Of a stretch of 64,000 bases of DNA, positions 7,798 through 16,270 are shown in pieces. How positions within the stretch are numbered: position 1 is the stretch's first letter; every line of letters begins with the position of its first letter. Where the stretch lies: assembly GCF_008974245.1 (NCBI RefSeq), contig NZ_BBZI01000010.1:124001-188000 (forward strand). The letters are read 5' to 3'. The notes beneath the pieces are model-generated. The model searched no databases and was not told the DNA's origin. It worked only from the letters and a program-made list of their open reading frames with translations. Position numbers and translations under genes: made by a program. This stretch comes from Streptomyces abyssomicinicus. Its GTDB lineage: Bacteria > Actinomycetota > Actinomycetes > Streptomycetales > Streptomycetaceae.

Positions 7798-9987
7798 ATG
7801 GAAATCGCACACGCTCTCGACGGCCTGGACGACCGTCCCTGGTCCGCCGTCTCCCACGCCTACGGAGCCGCCGACGGCCTCCCCGACCTGCTGCGCGCCC
7901 TGGCGGGGCCGGACGACGACGCGGCCGACGAGGCGCTGTCCGAGCTGTACGGGTGCGTGCTGCACCAGGGCACGGTGTACGCCGCGACCGTCGAGACCGT
8001 GCCCTTCCTGGCCCGCATCGCGGCGGCCGGACACCGGACCGCCGACGTGCTGGCGCTCCTCGGCGGCATGGCCGAGAGCGAGGACGACCACGCGGTGGCG
8101 CCGGGCGCGGTCCGGGAGGCCGTGGCACGCCAGGTCCCGCTGCTGCTGCCCCTGCTGGACGCCGACGAGCGGGACGTCCGGCGGTGGGCTGCCTGGGCCG
8201 TCGCGCACAGCCGGGCGTCCGCGCTCGTGCTGCCCGCCCTCCGCGCCCGGTGGGAGAGGGAGCACGACCCGGCCGTGCGGGCCGAGGTGCTGACCGCGAT
8301 CGCCCGCCTCGACCCCGCGCTCGGCGCGGAGACGGCCGCCGGTGTCCTGGACGTCGGCCGGCCCGCCGAGCTGCGCCTGGCCGCCGTCTTCGCCGCCCTG
8401 GACGCGGGAGTGCCGTGGAGCGGCGCGCACCACACCGTCATGCTGTCCGTCCTGCCGGCCGACCCGCTGATGTCGGCCGGCACCCAGCCGGAACGCGGCG
8501 AGCCGCTGTGCGCGGTCGTCGAGGCACTGCTCGGCCGGGGTGGTGAGGCCGAGCGTGAGGCGGCGTTCGCGCTGCTCGACGAGGCCCTGCGCGACGTGCG
8601 GGAGGAGGTGCGCTCGGAGGCGCGGTGGGCGGCGGACCGCGCCTGCATGCTCTCCCGCAGCGCACCGCGGCGGCTGCTTCCCGGGCTGCTGGCCTCGGTC
8701 GGCGCCGGTGCGGGGGGCACCCCCGACGAGCGGGGTCTGCTCGGTCTCGCCTCGCTGTTCGAACGCCTGGGCCCCGCCGCCGCGCAGGCCGCGCCGGCGC
8801 TGGCCCCGCTCGCCGGCCGGAACCCGGACCGGAAGGACGACCACGCGGACCGTGTGCTCGCCGCCCTCGTGCTGGTCGCTCCCGCCGACGCCGTGCCGCT
8901 GCTGGCGCGCGCGCTCGGGCGACGGCCGCGCGCCCTGAACGCCGCGGCTGGACTCCACGCTCCGGGCGACGGCGTCGTCCTCCCGTACGACGACGGCCTC
9001 CTCGACGCCGTGCGGCGCCGCCTGCGGTGCCCGGACGACCTGGTGGGCAACGAACCCTGGCAGCTCACCCGCCTGCTGACGGCATGGGGCGTCCGGTCCG
9101 CCGCGGCGCTCCCGGAACTCCGGGCGGTCCTGACGCGCTTCCCCACCCAGGTGGCTCCGGCCGTCGCCGCGATCGCCGCGGTCCGCCCGCCCGGCGAGCG
9201 CGCCGCGGCGGCCGAGGCGCTGCGCCCCGTCGCCGAGGCCGAACCCGGAGGCGACGGCGCGCTGATCGCCGCAAAGGCGCTGCACGCCCTCACCGGTGAC
9301 GACGGGCCCCTGCTGCGCTGCCTGGCCCGGCGGCTCTCGGAGGGGCCCAGGGAGGTGGCGGAGGCCGCCTCGGCGGCGGCGGAACTGGGGCCCCGGGCCG
9401 TGCCGCTCGCCCCCGCGCTGCGAGCCGCCCTCAGCGGCCCGGACGACCCGCTCATCCACCCCGTCCTCGACGCCGACACGGCGATCGCGGGGGCGCTGTG
9501 CGCCGTCGAGGGCGACACCGCCACGGCCGTCGCGGTCCTGGACTCCGTCCTGGCCCGGACCGCGGACGACCCCTGGGCGTGCTGGACGGCGGGACGCGCG
9601 GCCCGCGCGGCGGCCCGGACAGGGCCGGCCGGACGCCCGCTGACGGCCCGTCTGGAAGCCCTTCTCACCGACCCGGGCCGGACACCGGCCGCGGTCCTCG
9701 CCCTCTGCGCCGTCGCCGACCCGGCGACCCTCGACCGCCCCGCCCTCGCCTCCGCCGTGCTGGAGGCGGCCGAGCAGGACGCCGACCCGACGGGCGCGCT
9801 CGACGTCCTGGAGGTCATGGGCATCGGCGCCCTCCCCGCCGACTGCCTGCGCCGCCTCGAGCGCCTCGCCGAGGGCGACGCGCGGATCGTCCGCTCCGGG
9901 CTGGAGAACCGGATCATCCGCCAGGACGAGGCATTCCGGCTCCGCGCCCGCGCGCTGCTCGCCTCCGCGGGGGCGGGCCAGGGCTGA
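7798..9987 (+). CDS. HEAT-repeat protein
   Basis: A 729-residue alpha-solenoid protein built of HEAT-like helical pairs across almost its whole length. Examples are ERDVRRWAAWAVAHS near residue 120, DPAVRAEVLTAIARLDP near 155 and ELRLAAVFAALDAG near 180. The helices are alanine and leucine rich with regularly spaced Asp/Arg/Pro turns. There is no catalytic motif, signal peptide or membrane segment, so it is probably a scaffold or binding protein. The start could be the ATG at 7789 or 7798. I use 7798 because homologues begin with the MEIAHALDGLDD helix. It is convergent with the aldo/keto reductase at 10102. Confidence 0.75.
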   Translation: MEIAHALDGLDDRPWSAVSHAYGAADGLPDLLRALAGPDDDAADEALSELYGCVLHQGTVYAATVETVPFLARIAAAGHRTADVLALLGGMAESEDDHAVAPGAVREAVARQVPLLLPLLDADERDVRRWAAWAVAHSRASALVLPALRARWEREHDPAVRAEVLTAIARLDPALGAETAAGVLDVGRPAELRLAAVFAALDAGVPWSGAHHTVMLSVLPADPLMSAGTQPERGEPLCAVVEALLGRGGEAEREAAFALLDEALRDVREEVRSEARWAADRACMLSRSAPRRLLPGLLASVGAGAGGTPDERGLLGLASLFERLGPAAAQAAPALAPLAGRNPDRKDDHADRVLAALVLVAPADAVPLLARALGRRPRALNAAAGLHAPGDGVVLPYDDGLLDAVRRRLRCPDDLVGNEPWQLTRLLTAWGVRSAAALPELRAVLTRFPTQVAPAVAAIAAVRPPGERAAAAEALRPVAEAEPGGDGALIAAKALHALTGDDGPLLRCLARRLSEGPREVAEAASAAAELGPRAVPLAPALRAALSGPDDPLIHPVLDADTAIAGALCAVEGDTATAVAVLDSVLARTADDPWACWTAGRAARAAARTGPAGRPLTARLEALLTDPGRTPAAVLALCAVADPATLDRPALASAVLEAAEQDADPTGALDVLEVMGIGALPADCLRRLERLAEGDARIVRSGLENRIIRQDEAFRLRARALLASAGAGQG

Positions 9988-10037
9988 CACGGGACGGCAC
10001 GAGGCGGGGCGCCTCCGGGGCGGTGCCCCCGGCCGGA

Positions 10038-10057
10038 CCGCCCCGGCGCCGGGGCGG
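10038..10057. terminator. Perfect 20-bp palindrome between convergent genes
   Basis: CCGCCCCGGC followed directly by its reverse complement. It is flanked by further GC-rich partial repeats of the same elements, up to 10090. It probably ends the HEAT-repeat and aldo/keto reductase transcripts. Confidence 0.55.
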
Positions 10058-10101
10058 ACCTGCCCGGCACCGGGCGGTCCGGCCCGCGACGCGGCGGAGC
10101 G

Positions 10102-10941
10102 CTACGGGCCGCCCGGGGGCGCCCCGTGCTCCAGCCGCTCCCGCTGGCCGGACGTCAGACGCAGGGCGCCCGCCGCGACGTTCTCCTCCAGGTGCGCCGC
10201 CGACGCCGTGCCCGGGATCGGCAGCATCACCGGTGAACGGGCCAGCAGCCAGGCCAGCAGCACCTGTTGCGGCGTGGCGCCGGTCTCCGCGGCCACGGCC
10301 GCCACCTCGGCGGAGTCGCCCGCCGCGACCGGACGCCACGGCAGGAAGGCGATGTCCGCGGCCTCACAGGCGTCCAGCACCCGTTCGTGGTCACGGCTGA
10401 ACAGGCTGTACCGGTTCTGCACGCTCGCGACCGGGGCCGTCCGTCGTGCCTCGGTGAGCTGCTCCGCCGTGACCTCGGAGAGCCCGATGCGGTGCACCAG
10501 GCCCGCGGCGCGCAGCTCCCCGAGGGCCCCGACCTGTTCGGCGACCGGCACGGCGGGGTCGAGCCGGTGGAGCTGGAGCAGTTCGATCCGGTCCAGGCGC
10601 AGTCTCCGCAGGGCCTGTTCGGCCTGGCGGCGCAGACTTCCGGGGCGGCCGTCGTGGGCCCATCCCTCGGGGCCGTCGGACCGCGCGATGCCGACCTTGG
10701 TGGCGATCAGCAGGCCCTCGGGATAGGGATGGAGGGCGTCGGCCAGCAACTCCTCGTTGGCGCCCCAGCCGTACATGAAGGCCGTGTCGACGAGCGTCAC
10801 CCCGAGTTCGGCGGCCCGGCGCGCGACGCCGAGGGCCCGTTCCCGCTCCGGTCCCGGGGCCGTGGGCAGTCGCATGGCGCCGAAGCCCACCCGGCCCACC
10901 GGAAGCCCGCTCGCGCGGTCCGCCCTGTCCGCGGCGGTCAC
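10102..10941 (-). CDS. Aldo/keto reductase
   Basis: A 279-residue aldo/keto reductase of the short pyridoxal/oxidoreductase-like type. It shows VGFGAMRLP at the first strand, the active-site segment TLVDTAFMYGWGANEELL with Asp and Tyr, the lysine in LIATKVG, the RIELLQLHRLDP strand and the phosphate-binding LPIPGTASAAHLEENV end. The GTG start at 10941 shares a GTGA overlap with the stop of the upstream RidA gene, so the pair is translationally coupled. It differs from the reductase at 175, so they are not a recent duplication. Confidence 0.88.
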   Translation of the reverse strand: MTAADRADRASGLPVGRVGFGAMRLPTAPGPERERALGVARRAAELGVTLVDTAFMYGWGANEELLADALHPYPEGLLIATKVGIARSDGPEGWAHDGRPGSLRRQAEQALRRLRLDRIELLQLHRLDPAVPVAEQVGALGELRAAGLVHRIGLSEVTAEQLTEARRTAPVASVQNRYSLFSRDHERVLDACEAADIAFLPWRPVAAGDSAEVAAVAAETGATPQQVLLAWLLARSPVMLPIPGTASAAHLEENVAAGALRLTSGQRERLEHGAPPGGP

Positions 10942-11345
10942 CAGGGGATCACCGCGTACGCCTCGACCTCCAGCAGGAGTTCGGGACGGATCAGCGCCGA
11001 CACCTCCACCGCCGTGCTCGCCGGCGGGCGGGCGACGTCGATGTAGGTGTCGCGGACCACCCGTACCTGGGGGAGGTCGGCGATCCGGGTGACGTAGAAG
11101 CCGAGCTTGACCACGTCGGCGAAGGAGGCGCCGGCCGCCTTGAGGCACCGCTCGAGGTTGCCGAAGACCTGATGCGCCTGCGCGGTGACGTCCCCCTCGC
11201 CGACCACACGTCCCGCGGCGTCCAGGGCGACCTGACCGGAGATCACCACCAGGCGGCCCTCCGCCACGACCAGCGGGCTGTATCCGCTGCCGGGCGCCAG
11301 GCCGTCGACCGCCGGGTGCTCGAGCATCGTGTCCTTCTCAGACAT
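10938..11345 (-). CDS. RidA family protein (reactive intermediate/imine deaminase)
   Basis: A 135-residue YjgF/YER057c/UK114 (RidA) protein. These trimeric proteins hydrolyse reactive enamine and imine intermediates released by PLP enzymes. The family end RPPASTAVEVSALIRPELLLEVEAYAV contains the conserved arginine that binds the substrate carboxylate. The front has VVISGQVALDAAGRVVGEGD and QVFGNLERCLKAAGAS. The ATG at 11345 follows a GGGGAGGGGAA ribosome site. The longer frame from 11384 is upstream sequence. Overlap with the aldo/keto reductase suggests that the two act on the same metabolite. Confidence 0.88.
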   Translation of the reverse strand: MSEKDTMLEHPAVDGLAPGSGYSPLVVAEGRLVVISGQVALDAAGRVVGEGDVTAQAHQVFGNLERCLKAAGASFADVVKLGFYVTRIADLPQVRVVRDTYIDVARPPASTAVEVSALIRPELLLEVEAYAVIPW

Positions 11346-11444
11346 GCGTTCCCCTCCCCGGTCACCTCCGTGACCAGGCGTCACACCCTACAAAGGCGGG
11401 TGGCGCCGCGCGCCCGGTTTCCGCCGCCCGCCGCGCGCCCGGCT

Positions 11445-12194
11445 TCACCTGCCCTCCTCGTCGTCGGGGCGGCCGCCGATCCAGTCCTGCGCCGCGCGGA
11501 GCCGGCCCGACCACCGCCGGTCGTGCCGCAGCGCCCGCCGCTCGGCGCGGGCCAGGGCCCGCGGACGGCCGCGGTAGAGGCGGCGCGCCCAGGGGGACCC
11601 GGGGCGGGCGAGACGCACGGCGCCGACCAGGGCGACGAAAGGGACCACCAGCCCGAACACGGCCAGCCGCGCCTTGCCCTTGGCCAGGGCGGTCAGGACG
11701 ATGAGGAAATGGACGACGACGGTGACCGCCACGGTCCCGCGGCCCTCCCGGGCGTCCTCGTTCAGGCCGTCCACCCCGAAGGGCAGGAAGCCGGCGAGCA
11801 GCAGCCCGGCCAGCGCGGCGGTGATCACCACCACCTCCACGCTCTTGCGGCCCGCCTCCGACCAGTAGACGTCGGCCAGGTGGAGGATCAGCGCGAACTC
11901 GTCCAGCACCAGCCCCGCGCCCACGCCGAAGACGACCGCGGCGGCCCAGGAGCCGAAGCCGTGCGTGCCGCTCGCCACCGCGCCGAAGCCGCCCGCCACG
12001 GTGAGTACCACTCCCGGCACCACGTGGTGGACGTGCACGCCGCCGCTCTCCACGTTGCGGAACGGCCCCCGCCCGGCACGGATCGCCCGGGTCACCAGCC
12101 GGGTGACCGCGAAGGTGACGAGGAAGGACGCGAGGGCGAGGAGCAGGGGGAGCTTGCCGGGCTCGACGATGTTCCGGTACAGCCAGTGACCCAT
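11445..12194 (-). CDS. Conserved actinobacterial integral membrane protein
   Basis: A 249-residue membrane protein with about six to seven hydrophobic segments: residues 15-35, 58-80, 85-105, 120-142, 155-172 and 176-195. The conserved signature is GVHVHHVVPGVVL, followed in the next helix by GLVLDEFALILHLADVYW. This His/Asp/Glu-rich pattern recurs in actinobacterial membrane proteins of unknown function and could bind a metal. The C-terminal 60 residues are a basic cytoplasmic tail. TAGAGT at 12206-12201, six bases before the ATG at 12194, suggests a leaderless transcript. Confidence 0.65.
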   Translation of the reverse strand: MGHWLYRNIVEPGKLPLLLALASFLVTFAVTRLVTRAIRAGRGPFRNVESGGVHVHHVVPGVVLTVAGGFGAVASGTHGFGSWAAAVVFGVGAGLVLDEFALILHLADVYWSEAGRKSVEVVVITAALAGLLLAGFLPFGVDGLNEDAREGRGTVAVTVVVHFLIVLTALAKGKARLAVFGLVVPFVALVGAVRLARPGSPWARRLYRGRPRALARAERRALRHDRRWSGRLRAAQDWIGGRPDDEEGR

Positions 12195-12278
12195 GGCGGG
12201 ACTCTATGCGGGACTCCATGCCGATATATCTGTTACCTCCCGGTTCGCCGGGCGCGTCGGCCTTGCTCCAGCACGCCG

Positions 12279-12284
12279 TATGAT
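12279..12284 (+). promoter_or_regulatory. -10 element (TATGAT)
   Basis: TATGAT lies 29 bases before the ATG of the nitrilase-fold gene at 12314, with a GGAGGAA ribosome site in between. The nearby AT-rich palindrome GATATATC (12223-12230) lies between the two divergent genes. Confidence 0.45.
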
Positions 12285-12313
12285 GATCGCGCCGACGACT
12301 TCCGGAGGAACCC

Positions 12314-13021
12314 ATGGCCGGCCGACCACTGAGCATCGCCGTCGCGCAGCCCCGCTGCGCCGCCCACGACGTGGCGGGCAACGCCCTGGCCCACGCCGAG
12401 GCGGTACGGGCCGCCGACGCCCGGGTGGTGGTGTTCCCCGAGATGTCCCTCACCGGCTACGAACTGGACGCCGCCCCGGTCGCCCCCGACGACGAGCGGC
12501 TGGCCCCGATCGTCGCCGCCTGCGCCGAGACGGGATCGCTCGCCCTGGTGGGCGCGCCCGTCCCCGGACCGCACATCGGGGTGCTCGCCGTGGACGGTGA
12601 CGGCGCCCGCGTGGTCTACGGCAAGACGCACCTTTACGGCGCCGAGGCGGACCACTTCCGTCCCGGCGAGCCGACGGTGATCGAGGTGGACGGAGTGCGC
12701 CTGGGGCTCGCGGTCTGCCGGGACACCGGTCTGCCCGAGCACGCGGCCGCCACCGCCGCCCTCGGCATGGACGGCTACGTGGCCGGCGTGGTGCACTCCG
12801 ACACCGAGGCCGAGGTGCACGGCGAGCGGGCCCGCAGGGCCGCCGCCGACCACGGTGTCTGGGTCGCCACCGCCGCCTTCGCCGGCCCCACCGGCGGCGG
12901 TTTCGACCGCACCTCGGGACGCTCGGGCATCTGGGCGGCCGACGGCTCCCTCGTCGCCGAGGCGAGCGATCTCCCCGGCGACTTCGCCCGGGCGGTCATG
13001 CCCGCGCCCGGCAACGGCTAA
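12314..13021 (+). CDS. Carbon-nitrogen hydrolase (nitrilase fold)
   Basis: A 235-residue amidase of the nitrilase superfamily that hydrolyses a carbon-nitrogen bond in a small amide or nitrile. The Glu-Lys-Cys triad is visible: Glu in VVFPEMSLTGYEL, Lys in VYGKTHLYG and Cys in GLAVCRDTGLPEH. At 235 residues it is on the short side of the family, with a trimmed middle between the Glu and Lys strands. A GGAGGAA site precedes the ATG. The downstream VapB-like gene begins about 50 bases later on the same strand. Confidence 0.85.
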   Translation: MAGRPLSIAVAQPRCAAHDVAGNALAHAEAVRAADARVVVFPEMSLTGYELDAAPVAPDDERLAPIVAACAETGSLALVGAPVPGPHIGVLAVDGDGARVVYGKTHLYGAEADHFRPGEPTVIEVDGVRLGLAVCRDTGLPEHAAATAALGMDGYVAGVVHSDTEAEVHGERARRAAADHGVWVATAAFAGPTGGGFDRTSGRSGIWAADGSLVAEASDLPGDFARAVMPAPGNG

Positions 13022-13069
13022 AGTCCGCCGGAGCGCCCGGCCGTCCGGCGGGCAGGACGGGGGAGGACC

Positions 13070-13273
13070 GTGGCCAAGGTCGGCATCAGCCTGGACGCCG
13101 AGCTCGTCGTGGAGGTGATGGTCCTCTCCGGGACCAACTCGCCGCAGGACGCCGTCGAACTCGTGATCCGCGACTACATCGCCCGCGGCCACCGCACCGA
13201 GGCGCGCACGGAGCTCACGGACCAGCGGCTGCGGGAGATCGACGCCAAGCCGCAGGACCCGCAGGGCGGCTGA
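13070..13273 (+). CDS. VapB-like (DUF2191 type) antitoxin, orphan
   Basis: A 67-residue protein with the MAKVGISLDAELVVEVMVLSG start expected of a ribbon-helix-helix VapB antitoxin. TNSPQDAVELVIRDYIAR forms the second helix, and the tail is charged. VapB antitoxins bind their own operator and neutralise a PIN-domain RNase. No PIN-domain gene follows: the next gene is a response regulator on the opposite strand, 23 bases away. GTG start at 13070 after GGGGAGG. It may act as a stand-alone regulator or pair with a toxin elsewhere. Confidence 0.7.
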   Translation: MAKVGISLDAELVVEVMVLSGTNSPQDAVELVIRDYIARGHRTEARTELTDQRLREIDAKPQDPQGG

Positions 13274-13296
13274 CCGCCGCGGGCCCCGGTCACCCC

Positions 13297-13965
13297 TCAG
13301 CCCGGCGCGACGAACCCGGACTCGTAGGCGGCGATCACCGCCTGCGTGCGGTCCCGCACCCCCAGCTTGGCGAGCACCGAGCTGACGTGGGACTTCACCG
13401 TCTCGGTGCCCACGACCAGCCGCTCGGCGATCTCCGCGTTGGACAGACCGCGGGACACCAGCCGCAGCACCTCCGCCTCCCGGTCGGTCAGCTCCGCGCG
13501 CTCCAGCCGGGCCCGGGCCCCGGCGTTGCCGCGCGTCTCACCGTAGGAGGCGGCCAGCTGCCGCACCGCGGCGGGGAACAGCAGCGAGTCGCCCTCCGCC
13601 ACCAGCCGCACCGCGTTCACGATCTCGGCGGGCCGGGCCCGCTTGAGCAGGAACCCGTCGGCGCCGGCCCGCAGCGCGCCGTACACGTACTCGTCGTTCT
13701 CGAAGGTGGTGACCACCAGGATCTTCGGCGGGTCCGCGACGGTCCGCAGCACCGCACGGGTGGCCTCGATGCCGTCCATCAGCGGCATCCGCACGTCCAT
13801 CATCACGACGTCCGGACGCAGCTGTCGCACCAGCGGGACGACGGCCGCCCCGTCGGCGGCCTCCCCGGCCACCGAGATGCCGGGCTGCGCCTCCAGCACG
13901 GCGCGAAGACCGACGCGCACCAGCGGTTCGTCGTCGACCAGGAGAACGGTGAGGGGCATCGGCAC
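13297..13965 (-). CDS. NarL/FixJ-family response regulator
   Basis: A 222-residue two-component response regulator. The receiver domain (residues 1-120) has the acidic pair at VDDEP, the phospho-acceptor Asp57 in [13 protein letters not shown], the switch Thr in VVTTF and the Lys of FLLKRARP. The LuxR-type helix-turn-helix (about 155-215) contains [25 protein letters not shown] and [15 protein letters not shown]. It lies 28 bases downstream of its sensor kinase gene and is divergent, with it, from an ABC exporter that it probably regulates. The start may be MPMP at 13965 or MPLT at 13959. Confidence 0.92.
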   Translation of the reverse strand: MPMPLTVLLVDDEPLVRVGLRAVLEAQPGISVAGEAADGAAVVPLVRQLRPDVVMMDVRMPLMDGIEATRAVLRTVADPPKILVVTTFENDEYVYGALRAGADGFLLKRARPAEIVNAVRLVAEGDSLLFPAAVRQLAASYGETRGNAGARARLERAELTDREAEVLRLVSRGLSNAEIAERLVVGTETVKSHVSSVLAKLGVRDRTQAVIAAYESGFVAPG

Positions 13966-13993
13966 AGCCTAGACCAGGGGTGAACGGGGCGGG

Positions 13994-15220
13994 TCAGCCG
14001 AGCGGCAGGTCCACGCGCAGCCGCCAGATCCCCTCCTCCGGACCGGCGGAGGCCTCTCCGCCGAGCAGGGCGGCCCGCTCGCGGATCCCCCGCACACCGG
14101 TCCCCCCGCCGCGCAGCCCGGTCTCCCTCCCCGCCTCGGGGAGCGGGTTGCGCACCTCGATCCGCAGCCGGGCGTCCTCCACGCCGATCCGCACGCCCAC
14201 CGGCAGCGGACCGGCGTGACGCACCGCGTTGGTGAGCGCCTCCTGGAGCATGCGGTAGCCCTCCCGGGAGATTGGACCCGGCACCTTCTCCAGCGGCCCC
14301 GACAGCTCGGCGTCGACCCGGGCGCCGGAGGACCGCGCCGACTCCAGCAGCCGGTCGGCCTCCCTCAGGTCCGGCCGGGCCCCGGCGGGCCGGGCGGGGT
14401 CGCGCAGCACCACCAGTACCCTTTCCAGGTCCTCGAGCGCGGCCCGTCCGGTGTCCTCGATGGCTTCGAGCGCCTGCTCGGTGAAGCGCGGGTCGCCCGC
14501 CGCCCGCGCCGCGCCCGCCTGCACCACCGCGAGGGTCAGGGCGTGCCCGATGGAGTCGTGCAGCTCCCGGGCCATCCGGTTGCGTTCCAGCAGCCGCTCG
14601 GTCCGCTCCTCCAGACGGGCGAGGCGCTCCTTGGCCGACGGCCCCAGCAGCGCCGAGGCGGCCCGCGCCATCAGCACGCCGACGACCGTGACGAAGGCGA
14701 GCAGCACCGCCAGGTCCGCCACCGCCAGCAGCCCGTACCACCAGCCGGTGCCGGGCAGCGGGTAGGCGGCGGAGACGCCCGGGTCGCCGAAGGCCGCGCC
14801 GATCAGGGCCAGACAGAGACCGGCCATCAGATTGGAGACCGCCGCGACGGCGCAGCCCACCTCCAGCCGCAGCACCAGCCAGACCCCGGTGCGCAGCCGG
14901 TCGTTCCACGAGGCGGACGGGGCGGCGGAGACGCCGTGGTCGTCGCCCGGCGCGCCCGCCCCGTCCCTGGCGTGCGCGCCCGGGAAGAGCATCAGCCGGG
15001 CCTGCAGCCCCTCGGCCGTGCGCGCGGCCGGGACCAGGACGGCGAGCAGCACCAGCAGCGGCACGGGCTGGACGGCGATCAGCAGCCACTCGGCGGGGGA
15101 GGCGTCCGTCAGCCCCGGGAAGACCATGGCCATGACGAGCGGCAGGATCACCGTGACCACCAGGTGCAGCCATCTGGTGTAGGTGACGGCGCGGGTCAGC
15201 GGCGTGAGGAGGCGAGGCAC
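13994..15220 (-). CDS. Two-component sensor histidine kinase (HisKA_3)
   Basis: A 408-residue membrane histidine kinase. Five to six hydrophobic segments lie between residues 15 and 190, with no large extracellular loop, so the signal is probably sensed in the membrane. The HisKA_3 phospho-acceptor is His221 in MARELHDSIGHAL. The ATPase domain has the N-box EALTNAVRHAG and the glycine-rich GGGTGVRGIRERAALLGG. I chose the GTG at 15220, since the ATG at 15228 is out of frame. A longer frame upstream would overlap the divergent ABC gene and is not coding. Its neighbours are its response regulator and, divergently, an ABC-2 exporter, which looks like an antibiotic or envelope stress module. Confidence 0.9.
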   Translation of the reverse strand: MPRLLTPLTRAVTYTRWLHLVVTVILPLVMAMVFPGLTDASPAEWLLIAVQPVPLLVLLAVLVPAARTAEGLQARLMLFPGAHARDGAGAPGDDHGVSAAPSASWNDRLRTGVWLVLRLEVGCAVAAVSNLMAGLCLALIGAAFGDPGVSAAYPLPGTGWWYGLLAVADLAVLLAFVTVVGVLMARAASALLGPSAKERLARLEERTERLLERNRMARELHDSIGHALTLAVVQAGAARAAGDPRFTEQALEAIEDTGRAALEDLERVLVVLRDPARPAGARPDLREADRLLESARSSGARVDAELSGPLEKVPGPISREGYRMLQEALTNAVRHAGPLPVGVRIGVEDARLRIEVRNPLPEAGRETGLRGGGTGVRGIRERAALLGGEASAGPEEGIWRLRVDLPLG

Positions 15221-15326
15221 CCGGTCATGCTGCCAGAGCCGCCGGGGGCGGCCCTCCCCCGCGCGGGGGAGACGAACCCCTCGGCCAAGGGATGTCCCGG
15301 CCGCCCGGCTCCGACAGGCTGTGGAC

Positions 15327-16268
15327 ATGACGAAGATCGAGCTCACGGCACTCACCAAGGAGTACGGCGGAACCCGCGCGGTGGACCACCTCACCTGCAC
15401 CGTCGAGCCCGGCCGGGTCACCGGCTTCCTCGGCCCCAACGGCGCCGGCAAGTCCACCACCATGCGGCTGGTCCTCGGCCTCGACCGGCCCACCTCCGGC
15501 ACCGCCACCGTCGGCGGCCGGGACTGCACCACCCTGGACACCCCGCTGCGCACCGTCGGCGCCCTGCTGGACGCCCACGCGGCCCATCCCTCCCGCACCG
15601 CCCGCGACCACCTGCGCTTCCTGGCGGCGAGCAACAGGATCCCGGCCGCCCGGGTCGACGAGGTGCTGGAGGAGGCGGGGCTCGCCCCGGTGGCCCGGCG
15701 CCGGGTGAGGACCTTCTCGCTCGGCATGCGCCAGCGCCTCGGCGTCGCCGCCGCGCTGCTCGGCGACCCGCCGGTGCTGATGCTGGACGAGCCGGCCAAC
15801 GGACTCGACCCCGAGGGCTTCGTGTGGATGCGGCAGCTGCTGCGCAGGCTCGCCGGGGAAGGGCGCACGGTGCTGATGTCCAGCCACCTGATGAACGAGA
15901 CCTCCGCGGTCGCCGACCACCTGGTGGTGCTGGGCCGCGGACGGCTGCTCGCCGACGTCGGGACGGCCGAGTTCATCGACGCCAACTCCACCCCGTGCGT
16001 CCAGGTCCGCACCAGCGATCCGGTGCGCCTGCGGGCGAGCATGGCCCTCAAGGGCCACCGGATGCGGGAGGGCGAGGGCGGCCGGTGGCTGGTCGACGGC
16101 GCCACGGCCGAGGAGGTGGGCGCGGTGAGCGCCCGGGAGGGCATCCCCGTCCTCGAGCTCACCGACCTCCGCGTGTCGCTGGAGGACGCCTACCTCTCGC
16201 TCACCGCCGAGGCCGCCGAGTTCACCGCCGCGTCCCCGCGCACCGTCACCACGTCCCAGGAGGTCTGA
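15327..16268 (+). CDS. ABC transporter ATP-binding protein
   Basis: A 313-residue ATPase of an ABC-2 type exporter. The Walker A is GPNGAGKST at about residues 36-44, the signature is FSLGMRQRLG, the Walker B is VLMLDEPANGLDP and the switch histidine is in LMSSHLMNE. The C-terminal 80 residues form the extra domain of the DrrA/CcmA-like group. CAGGCT six bases before the ATG at 15327 suggests a leaderless start. The permease begins two bases after its stop. It is divergent from the sensor kinase at 15220. Confidence 0.92.
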   Translation: MTKIELTALTKEYGGTRAVDHLTCTVEPGRVTGFLGPNGAGKSTTMRLVLGLDRPTSGTATVGGRDCTTLDTPLRTVGALLDAHAAHPSRTARDHLRFLAASNRIPAARVDEVLEEAGLAPVARRRVRTFSLGMRQRLGVAAALLGDPPVLMLDEPANGLDPEGFVWMRQLLRRLAGEGRTVLMSSHLMNETSAVADHLVVLGRGRLLADVGTAEFIDANSTPCVQVRTSDPVRLRASMALKGHRMREGEGGRWLVDGATAEEVGAVSAREGIPVLELTDLRVSLEDAYLSLTAEAAEFTAASPRTVTTSQEV

Positions 16269-16270
16269 CC

